In this document: positions 38,266-49,500 of the stretch, in pieces
Position numbering within the stretch: position 1 is the stretch's first letter
Layout of the letters: each line of letters begins with the position of its first letter
Origin: Anisakis pegreffii
Taxonomy: Eukaryota > Nematoda > Chromadorea > Rhabditida > Anisakidae
Reading direction: 5' to 3'
Assembly (NCBI GenBank): GCA_035041965.1
Contig: JAPYMA010001559.1
Coordinates: 32,136-96,135, forward strand
DNA length: 64,000 bases
Notes under the pieces: generated by a model
Databases searched by the model: none
What the model was told of the DNA's origin: nothing
Seen by the model: the letters and a program-made list of their open reading frames with translations, nothing else
Translations under genes and position numbers: made by a program

Positions 38266-41200
38266 AGTTGACTGAAATCTGTTCTGAAAGTAATCTTTCA
38301 ATTGTTCGATATTCTTGCGAAAATATCGATAATATTTTGCACTGTTGTTTACACGAGTGAATGAACGAACGACTGTACACATCGCATCGATGTTCATCAT
38401 GCTGGTTTTTGCTGCTATCATCGGAAAATTGATCTGATTGTGAGGAAGCAAAGTAATTTCTGCTTGCGAGTCAGCTCGACGAATGAAACAGTTCCTCGTC
38501 AAAAACTGCGATGTTTCAAGAAAGATTAATGATTATGAAAAAAATCATACTTGTTGTTCAAATCGTAAAATGCATTCAACTGGAAATCTTTAATGAACAG
38601 GTGACTACTCATCAAACGCGTTGTAATAGACATCTTTTTTGATTTGTTCATTACAATTTGCGAATGAATGTCACAGCGACGCTGAATTATGTCGGGCACA
38701 TTCAACTCCATAAGTCGCTATCGAATTACTTCATCACATCTGTCACTTTCTGCTTGAATGATCATCGAGCTTTTTTTCAGCTAAAAATAAATGATTGTGA
38801 ATTTGTGTAATAATGTTGTCACTCTCGCATCATGTTTTGCAAGCAAAAACAATGCGAATCAGATCGAGATGTCGTAAGGGTTGTGCACACATCCGCTTAG
38901 TGGATTGCGTTTGCTGCTGGTAATGATGATGATTATGACGAAGAAATTCTACACCTTTTCTTGTGTAATGTTTTATGCCAATCACTTATTTTCAACCACA
39001 CACGCATCAGTGATTAGTAACAAATTTTATTGACGAATTGATCGAATGGGAGATTATTGTGCGTGCATACTTCAAATTATAAATTCAACGTATCGCTTTT
39101 CTTTCTGTGCTTGTATCGATAGCGAAAACGTGCAAAAGATGAATTCTTTAGTGCATAAAAGAAGTGCGCGACAACTATAGTATCATTGAGTACGTGCAAG
39201 CAGTGTGAATTCTGTCGTTGCAAAGGTTATTTTAAGCGACCAATTGCGACTGAAATTTCCTTTTACGTCTTGAAACACCAGCTGAAGAGTGGCTAAAGAA
39301 CACGCATTTATCAGAGAAACTGACTGCACCGAATGCAATCCAATGCTCTGCACAAAGCGCTTGAAGATTTTCCCTGGAATCTAAATCAATGCGACGACGA
39401 TTTATAGTAAATCTTTCCATATAACTGCTTGTTCACTGCCAAATAAGATAAACCAAATAAGAAGCACAAAACCGAATGAAATTTCGACGACTGAATTTCG
39501 AAGTTTTTTTACGACAGAATGAAAAAATGAAAAAAATCATTTTTCAATTGTCGTGTGGAAGTGAAGCAAAATTTGACTACGTCTGTGAGTGAATCGTTTG
39601 ATATTTGAGCACTGCATTGATTTTAAGCAAAGTATCTCTGTGCTGATACGGCTCAACGAGCCTGCGACAAACCTATCGCCCTGTACAGTTTCAGCATACC
39701 AGCGAAATGCAGTTGGAAGTTTGACCGGTTTAAAGTATTGCTAATAAACTGCCGACTATTGTTCAGTCCCGGGATTATTTTTCAATCGCCAATTTAGAGA
39801 GTGGATCATAAACTAAAGACAACGGTGATGGGGTGAAAAACAAAGCCAGCATTGTGAATTTCTAAATCTTTGTTCACTGCTTTCTAAAAATGTAAATCTG
39901 AGGTGGCGATAATATGAAATGAGGCCGCTGGGTAACAGATTTATTTTTTGTCCTTCTATGCCTCTAGGACGGTGAACAGCCATGATTACTGGAATTGAAT
40001 AAACTGGGAACGATTGGTGCGCAATTCGAGATGAATTAGCACCAAAATTAAGAAAAATGCTGTGTTTTATGAAATTCTGCAATTGCATTATTTTTCAAGA
40101 GCATAGACCCCGGGTTAAGGATCAAAACCGAAAGGTCAGGATTTTAAACTGACACACCCAGCGACCTCACTTTATGGCTTTCGAACTTTGTTTAGCACAA
40201 CGGCTCAAATATGAAAGAAGTCTTCTGATAGTACAGGTGGCAGTATAAGAAATCCAACTTAGTAGTCAGCCAGTGTTATCGGTGACGGAGGGAGCAAAAT
40301 CTTCAGTGTTGCTGGCAAGAATTGGCTGTCCTGTGCAAGGGAGGAGTTTCAGGTGAGTGATCCCCGAACATTCGAAGTGAATGTTTTCGCTACAATGTCC
40401 TTATCGCTTTCCACTGTTCTGGTCGCATTCCCAACAAAAAAGTTTTGGTGCCCAATTGGATGTTCGGAAAAAATTTCTGCATAGAGCCAGAAAATTTGAA
40501 GAACGTAGCGACGGCAAAATACGAAGTCAGCTCAAATATTATTGATCGCAAATAATCCGCTAATATGAGAAGAAATCTCATTTGCGCAAAACATTTTTTG
40601 CTCGCAGAAGAAAGGCGTCAAAATTTTTCAACATTCACACTCGAAATAAGAATTTCCGATTACTTCAGTGGATCAATAAAGAGAAAGAAAGCACTTTTTT
40701 TCGGTTGCTAGAGCACTTACACTCCTTAACACTCCAAAGAATTAGCAATGCAAACTTCACACGAACATTTTTGATTGGCAGCAGCCGTGATTGAGTGCAC
40801 ATTCAGGCAGTGACCACCAACCGTGGATGGAAAAAAGACCACCTTTTTACTGTTCCACTGAAATTGATACAAATAACGAATGGACGAATATCTACATATC
40901 TATTCAAATGATTTCTTGTCAAACTCCATTCGTTTCTTCATTCTTTAGCAAATCTGATGATCTCTTCGATTCCCTGGATTAGTCGCCTAGGCGGCCAGCC
41001 TAAAGCAATACATGAGCATCGATGAGAAGGGAAGACAGCACAAGTTCGGATTTGCTACAAACGTACTGCTGCGTCTCGTATAATGAAACCAGTGAGAATA
41101 AATGCTTTGAAGTGAAAGCACGATGGTGTAAGGAGGGAAGGCAGCATTTAAATATGTGATTCAAAAAAAATTTCATCACCAGTGGAATGATACCCAAACC

Positions 41201-41513
41201 ACAAGATAATATGATGTATCGATGTTATTAGTATGATAGTTATACACCATAGTTGTTACATGTAGTGTTGAATGCCGCATGAATTAGCGATAGTCCTATT
41301 GAAAAACGAATTCAAATTTCAACGTTTATTCAACTTTTGCCAAAGCAACTGATACGAACATCTCAGAATTTCATTCTCACTTCAATTCTCCTTTAACCTC
41401 GATTGAATTGCGCTGCAAACATAATCTGACGGTTTCTTCACCACACTGCCCTTCGCTGCATTCCTCATCTTCTATTGCATCACCTAAACGTACTCCTCCT
41501 TTCATCATCCCGA

Positions 41514-41641
41514 ATGGGTACCGCTGGCGCTGGACATACGCTACAGTTGGTTCAACAAGACACTTTACTTGCATTTACTAACTGGGCAACATTCGCGCAT
41601 ATCGGTCGGTCATTTGCTTCGTTTCAGCTTCAACTTTATTT
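41514..41641 (+). other. candidate N-terminal exon beginning MGTAGAG
   Basis: The frame starts M-G-T-A-G-A-G-H-T-L and runs about 43 codons. A phase-1 GT (ATC G before GTCGGT) would let it join the channel's second exon, but the donor is poor. Listed because four separate frames on this strand upstream of the channel begin MG[ST][TA]. Confidence 0.18.
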
Positions 41642-42267
41642 CGCTTGATCCTTGTTCACCTATCAGTCGTGCAAGTAATTTTTCAAAATGAAGCGTTCAA
41701 GTTCTTACCGCTAAATTTTAAAAAAATGAACAAGTTCTCGATGTGCTCATCGTTCATAAAGCAATCGCAATTTGTTGATCCTTCGATGATCGCTATCAGC
41801 AAAGCATTTGGAGCAATGCAATTGCATATAGTTCTTAGCGGTCCATTGCTTTGTTTTCCCTTTTTCAATCGCCATATGAAGAGCAATTTTCGGCGAAGAA
41901 GTGATAATTTCATCGAGTAGCTGAATTCGCGTAATGTTCAGCATTTCTAGGGAAAAATAGTAGTCATAAAGCAAAACAGCTCGTTAAGAGCATTGCTGAT
42001 CAATCAACACTCAGAGAACCGACTGATCAAGAGTCTAGCTGAGACAGAGATAACCACTTTTCAGTTGAGCTAGAGCTAGCACATTTTATCTAACGGCAAA
42101 GAATGGCATATCTTATCGATAACATATCTTGATTTACTCTCTCGGAACATAGACCAGTGACTCGACTCGCACCTCACATCGTTCTAATCAAGAGATGTGC
42201 CATTAGTTCTTGCAATCATTCAAATGTGATCTAAATGAGCAAATTACTCGTAATAAGCACTAAGTCC

Positions 42268-42807
42268 TCATAATATCGTACTGTCCTCATAATTCTCGCA
42301 ATTCCCGAACTTCTCTCCGACTAACGCAAAACGGAAAGTATCGCATAGACTCCGCACTCGGTGGGACATGTGTCGATTACATTCTATCGGAAAAAGAAAT
42401 GAATAACTGATGCAGAAATGTGCTTGAATGGTGGATAAGTTCGGAATATTGTTTTGAAGAGTTCGACGTTTTTGATAATTAAATCGCTCATTTGGTAATA
42501 AGATCCGCTGTTCTTTTCGGGTATATTCGGTCGTTTCGTCAGCCATTGAAATGTATGAAACTGATCCCTCCATGGTAGTGATTATACTCGTTGATTGAAT
42601 AGTGAAAAGTCTCTTTAAGGAATGAGGAATTGAATCGGTTTCTCTCATTTGTTCCTTATCGGAGCAATCAACTTTTCTTAAGCTATCCTTGATGACCTTC
42701 GCAAAAACCATTCGAAACGAATTAAACACATTGCCAGACTCCGAATTACAATTGTTGTGCATGAGGAGAAGAACCGAAAAGAAATTATACCGCCCCAGAA
42801 AAATCAA
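42268..42807 (-). CDS. unrecognised 179-codon open frame
   Basis: This is the longest non-telomeric open frame in the window. It starts M-I-F-L-G-R with a short hydrophobic N-terminus (about residues 8-16); the remainder is hydrophilic with no low-complexity runs. No domain is recognised. It lies antisense inside the proposed 5' intron of the channel gene. A frame this long is unlikely but not impossible by chance. No clear splice sites or flanking exons were seen. Confidence 0.22.
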   Translation of the reverse strand: MIFLGRYNFFSVLLLMHNNCNSESGNVFNSFRMVFAKVIKDSLRKVDCSDKEQMRETDSIPHSLKRLFTIQSTSIITTMEGSVSYISMADETTEYTRKEQRILLPNERFNYQKRRTLQNNIPNLSTIQAHFCISYSFLFPIECNRHMSHRVRSLCDTFRFALVGEKFGNCENYEDSTIL

Positions 42808-43250
42808 AAATTATTTAATTCGGCTTTTCGCTTTCTGCAAAATTCATGGCAAAAAAAATTGAATTGAGTCTGACGAAAAGCGCGATTAGGGCAAGAATGA
42901 CACGAGGACTGGACTTACAAAGACGATGAGCTTATTAGCCTACTGGAGTTTAACAAATGAGTTTATTAAACGGCGAGTTCATTTGATATTCAGTTCGATA
43001 AAATCTTGCAGTGTCAATTTCTGCATAAGGATTTTTTTGCTGTCTTGCATCCGGACAGTTCTTTTGCAACTGATGACGTTACGAGGCAGCTATGAGTGCT
43101 TGCCCTGTCGAAAACCCAGTCACGAAGAGCTTAACCTTCCCAAATTTTCAACGGTCCCTCTGATTATTATGCAGAAAAACCAAAACAGTCCCTGCAGATA
43201 CCAATTTTTGGCTAGACTCTTATAAGGTGCACGCTTCCTCAATACAGTGG

Positions 43251-43311
43251 AGTTGCTGACAGTTCGTAACAGTTGCTGACAGTTTGTAACAGTTCCGATG
43301 GAGTTGCTGAC
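43251..43311. repeat. 20-bp tandem repeat, about three units
   Basis: Units agttgctgacagttygtaac at 43,251-43,270 and 43,271-43,290, followed by a diverged copy to 43,311. No coding role is evident. Confidence 0.8.
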
Positions 43312-45695
43312 TATTAACATCAGACTTGTTGGAATTTTTCAATCTGATCATCCTTGTTGTTGAATTTCATGAATGAGTTGATTGGAGTAAGTTAAAAATG
43401 TCTAATCCGGGTAGGAATATGTTCGATAGCGATAGATCACCACAAAATTCTGATCGTTTTCAAAAATATGAGTGACAACTGGTGTGAAAATATTATCTAC
43501 TCGATCATTTGAGAAAATAATCATCTGTTTTCAATATGCGAAGCAATAAGAACGATGATTCGTGTGAGCTATATAGAATGAATGAATAATGCGCATAAAA
43601 TGGAATTGATGCCTTCAAGTTGGATGCTGTCGTCTCATGAGGATGACTATCGTTTTAGTGACACGAAATCAGAATGTGATCTATTTATGAATACGGGCTT
43701 TTGCATATTTGCAGTTTTAATTGAAATTCGTAGTGCGAAGGTTTTTATATATCGATCGAAGTTTTTCAGGCATGTACAGATATCGTTCACACACACACAC
43801 ACACCTACTCTAGTAACTAACTGCTCAATCCCTACAATCAACAATCAAGAACATGCACGTTGGGGCTCTCCGCGATTTCAGCGAGACTGATCGTGTTTAC
43901 GACCTAGGCCTACTATGTGCAGCCGAGTATAGTCAGTGCGACGAAAATACTGCAAAAGATTCAAACTGTTGAGCTATTATCTGTGGACAAGCATTTCATA
44001 ATCGGTGCTGCAAAAGGATCAGTGTGAAAAAGGATCAGTGTCCGAGAATAAAATGTTTTTGCAGATAGGGAAATACTCAAACAGCGCAGTAATTCTTCTC
44101 GCAAGTTTGTCTAACTGTAAGACGTAAGTATTAGTTCATCAATGCTTTTTGATGAACCCTGAAAACGTATGCGACTGGTTGCTCACTCAGGGAGAAAGAT
44201 AGTGGGTTAAAGTTCTTCAAAATGCGGAATTTAGTCGTATTTTCTAGTTGGACCCTTGAACCGAGTGGAGAAGAGCGGAAATAAGTTTCATAATTTGCAT
44301 ATTCCCATACCGCCTCTCCATAATTACGAGCATCAGATTTTTTCATTGATCAGTTTCGAGACGAACGAACTGAAATTATCATTAATGTGCTCACCGATTG
44401 CAGACATGTATGTTTTCGATGAAGGCAAAACGCATTTTCAACAGAAACTCGGAACTTGAATGCTTTGTGAGCATTCAGCAATCTGTGTCATATCATCTTA
44501 AAATCTTGATGCCACGTTATGAATACTTGAAGTGCTACCAAAAGACAAAATTCAGGAAGCATCAATACTTGTCGAAAGATGCGAAAAAAGAAACAACTCA
44601 TGATTGTGACGTGTGCAGCTGTCGGAAACAATTGCATAAATAGAACGTAAAACAGTGCAGCCGAATTTTCGCTTTTTAGGATCGTGCAATAAAATGATAG
44701 CAATTAAACGCATTTGCACTCATCAGATGCTTTGTGTACGTACGTCGTTCCTGTTAGGCTCAGGATAGTGAGAATAAAAAGGCAATAAAAATTCGTAATC
44801 TAAAGTACATTCTGTCATCAAATGATCTACGACACTCGTTTATTGAATCAATGAAAACATCACAATTTTCACTATGTTCTTCCCTTGTTTTTGTAAGTCG
44901 AAAACTTTGTGTCCCGATCGTATCAAGTTGACATGGCCAAATTCCTCTAAATTTCATGTGAGGAGGAAATTGATTCAAAATAAACCTCAATAGTTCGATC
45001 GTGTGGATATCACGTAATAACCGATGAATAAGCCCTGGGGACAGCATTTCTTGATTCAGACTCGAATAAGCCGCTCAAAAATACAATTAGGCAATGCTTG
45101 CTTTCTAAAACCTTCATCGGTCAAAACGATTCGAATTATCAATGCATAACAACGGTGATATTTATTATTATTTCGTCGTTTGAAAGTGCCTGCTGGCACA
45201 TATTGTTTGTTGCTCAATGATTGATCGTGGCAACTGTTACAGGATGCAATCGAAAATGCGTTGTGAGCCAAAAATAGTGACTTGAGCATGAATCCAATTT
45301 TGAAGCCAACTGGGTCGTTTCTGTTTTTATCAACTGCTACGTTAGGTTGATGTTCGCCAGAATCTTAATACTCAACTCCCTTAAGGCCGGTCAGATATTG
45401 ATGTCGCTTACTGATGCGTATGTGCGCTCCAAATTTATATACTTCAAGATGTCAAACCGCAAAAATTTCGTATCGATATTTCATCCATTCATAATGCATT
45501 GAGATATCGATGAGTGTGAAAAAAAAGAACATTGAAATGTAGCAATCAATCTGCTGGCTCTGCAAAGAATGATGTGTTGGATAGATTTACAGAATATATG
45601 TTAAATAAAAACGAATACTAATGTGTTTAATATGGCTAATGACCACATTTAGTCAACTTCCTTCCGAGTTAGGTTATCATATTGTCTTGTCCGGT

Positions 45696-45755
45696 CATTT
45701 TGCCTAACGACATATCGCCTAATGCCATTTGGACTAATGAACATTTCGTCTATTG
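45696..45755. repeat. 15-bp repeat, four units, with GCCTAA motifs
   Basis: Four diverged 15-bp units: cattttgcctaacga, catatcgcctaatgc, catttggactaatga, acatttcgtctattg. Two contain GCCTAA, the complement of the telomere hexamer. A similar gcctaatgac... wording is known from interspersed repeats in other invertebrates, so this is more likely such a repeat than a true interstitial telomere. Confidence 0.7.
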
Positions 45756-46584
45756 TTGTTATTGTTGTTGTTATTTGATGAATGAGCAGAGTGATATCAT
45801 GAAATTTGTAAAAAACCAACGAGCGTTTTCAACGCACCCAAAAATAAATTGATGTCTCAGTTGTGATCGCGGATAAACGAACAATCTGATGAGTTCGTTG
45901 ACGAACACGCGTGAAGAATCGAAGAGAGATTACCAGAATAAGAACAAACCTCAATTCAGCTATCTATCAAAAGTGAAAGCAAATATAATTTACCAATTTC
46001 GTTGGCTATAGGCTGTATGGTGTTGTAGTGATCCTTCGCTTTGAGTAGGTACAACCCACAGAAAGATACCACCTAACAGAGCACTACATCATCATTTCAT
46101 ATTACATGATTCCATCCTCTAACTAGGCTCTATCCTTACATCTGCGCAACTCATATCGAAGAATCAGTTTGGCAGCTTCAGATCATCATTAATGTTTCAT
46201 CATAAATTAAGTCTCTACTGAATGAGTGGAGATTCTTTTGCATTTTACTGCAAGTCGAGATTCTTTTCCGTACTTTTCAACTGCTGACATCTTCATATCA
46301 ACCGAAGAGAAATGATCAACCTATTTCGAGAAATGAAATGATCTCCGTATGTCGATGCATAAATTATCGTCACCAGTCCCTTATGTTAAACACTCCATAC
46401 TTCCAATGCATATTTTGAATCAATCTCACGATCAGTCATTTCATGTAAAAGTATTTTGGATACCTAAAGCAATTTCGCTGTAGTTTGGAACAGCAATGGA
46501 ATGGTTATGAGATGAGAGGTAATTGTGATAGTGTCAGCACACAATAATTAATGCATTCATCAAAGTGGAACTTCAAATCATAGA

Positions 46585-49500
46585 ATGTTTGCAAGACTTG
46601 GATTTAATTGTTTGCGCTTATATGCTGATGAAAATGAGGATGCGGCTAGCGTAAGTCATACTCATCATGATGCTAGCGCTCTCAGTGCTAGAGTGCCCCA
46701 TGAGCACTTGAGTGCTACACATTTATCGTCAACGAACATACCGGATGAATCACGTAAGTTGCCAGTGATCACGCATTCATTCTTCATGCAAATTATCCAG
46801 TACTATATTTCATCGTGGCATTTAGAATTGTGAACGGATCGATTTATTTTTTCGTAAGTCATTGACTGAACAGTATACTGGTGGCGAGTAATAAGGCAGA
46901 TTTTGAACATCACCAATCGATTCCGACTGGTGATCACAGAGCTTCAATGCTTAACGATCCCGCAACTAATTGGCCTCATTCAGTTTTATTCGGTATTCAT
47001 CAATCAACCTCTTCGTAGTCACCGACTCAACTTTGATATCATCTATGCACTAATAAGATGAAGTACACTTGTGACATAAAGTTCACTAGTAGGCTAGGGA
47101 CTGCTCTGTTTCACCGTAATTGTGAGCATTGTATGAAAGAGAAACGTGTGAGTGATCATCGAGCGTATTGATGACCGTACGAGACAGCATTTCTTTGCCA
47201 GGGCGAAGTCTCATGCAGAATGACGATTTCAGTGTAAAAGATTGAACATTTTATTGAAGATTGAACAATGATTTATTTGTTCATTGAAATGTTCACTAAA
47301 TATTGCAACAGCAACAAGAGAAGGGAGCAATATAGCGACTATCTTATGCGGAATGGATGATTTGTACAATATGATTAATTAAAATGCTGTAACATGAACG
47401 AATGCGAATAACAAAAATTTGCGACCCTATGGGAAACGGACTCAGTATATGAAGTTACTTAAAAAGTGTAGCAAAAAACAATCGTAGACTTTCATTGATG
47501 ATGCATTAATTGCAAATTTCAGAGACGATTGGTAAAGTGAAATGGGACGAGTATCCTTTGAAGAAGAGGGACAGTTTTGCGGGAAGTGCAGAAGTGAAGC
47601 CACCGCCCGAACCATTATGGAAGAGGACTGTGAAGGTACATCATATCTAATCCTTCCTACCCTATTCCATCAATTTCAATTCGAAAGAAGCATTGAAAAA
47701 CGCAAGTAAACATGATCAGATCTGCTTCTAATATGCTTTCAAAAGAGATTCAAATAAACAACAAACATTGTGGTTATGGCTACGGTTAATCAGCTCAACA
47801 GATGTTGAGAACTAGGTGGGGTGATATCATAGTTTGAATGAGTGCGGTTGCTCGATGTGATAAAAGATGTAATGAGTTGATAATGATAATGATAATGGTA
47901 TGAGATGATAAGTGAGCGTATCAGTGTATAACGATGCTATCTGGTTTCTCATTGGGATGTTGCAGCTGCTCAAGATCCTTTTACCGCATATCGGTCTAAA
48001 TATCCTCTTATTATCATACATCGCTTTTGGAGCACTAGTCTTCATATGGCTTGAGGCTGATAACGATTTACAGGTCAGTTCATTTCAGTTCAACTCGTAT
48101 CTCCATTCATCTTCATCTTGTTCTCGATCATGATTTTGATCTATAATTGATCATTAGCTCGCTGAATATCTATTGATCGATCTGTTGTTCACTCGTTGTT
48201 CTTATGCCACTAGCACAAATCTCGTTCGATTTTACATATCACTTACTTGTAACAACAACGCCCATCACGTTGCGGTTTTGTGTACAGCATTCATTGAACG
48301 CTAGCAAAAACAGAGAAAATGATCGCCATTTTATTGCACTGATTTCGTGGTGTGCTCGTCGCCGATACTCTTGTTGCTGCATTCAATAGATAGAATCAGT
48401 CTAATAACACACATTGTTTATCATGCGTCTCAACATCACAGTGGTTCGTGGCAGAGAAGTCCCTCCCCTCTTGGGAATGACGAACATGCTAGTGATGTCG
48501 CAAATTGAACATATCAGCAAATTAATTTTGAGTCATTTTTACTTCAGATTTTTCCGTATATGTTTGGTGTTCTCCAAATTTTGGTCACAAGGAATCCACG
48601 CCAACGAATTGTTGACAATAAAGTCCACGCCAACGAATTGTTGACAATAAAATCGCTAATCGCCGAATCAAATTTTTGAGATCCTTCTGATATCTTGTCT
48701 GTAGGTAACAGATTTGTCATGATAGGGAAGAGAAATGAACATTGTTGGAGGGAGGCGGCATGACAATTCACCATACCGCAGAAGAGCGGAGACATCTAAT
48801 GTGTGGGCTTGAGGTTCACAAGATCTAACGAATCTTAAAGCACCATTTATCCATCTGTCTTTCCACTTCAAATTTGTCCATCGGCAGCTTACCACATCAA
48901 AAGAAATAATTTTATGCCGGTATGATAACGACAATTTGTCCTACAAAGGCAATTCATAGTATATTTTGATCTAGCCAATTTATGGCAGATGTTCACCTTC
49001 ACTTCATCCAATTTTCTGAGACCGCAACTAAAAATTATTGCTAGCAATAGGCCGTAAGCACTTATATTCGTTCTGATGCAGCATTATGTAATAGGTCCAG
49101 TCCATAGAATACTTCTCTACATACTCAACGCGTACCTCTCTCAGTTCATCACACATAAATTTGTTAAAGCATTCATTCACCAACTGCTGTGAGTCGACAA
49201 CGTATAAATATTTTTCATTTTCAGAACAGGCGAGCAAAATTACAGAACGTTTTGAAGATATATGGTATGATAATGAACGAAACGTACAGTATTTGTGTGC
49301 ACGAAGTGAACGTCTCAAACACGCAAAATATGGTCACTCTCTCTTATTCGTTTATTTGATTGCTTACTCATTCACTGAATCGATTGCTGCTGCAATCAAT
49401 AACTACTAATTCCTCCATTTATTGGCCTCATCATCTCACTGCCCTCAGTCAGCCAGTGGTATTTCATGACTCAGAAAAGCATTCACCTTATCTAGGCTTG

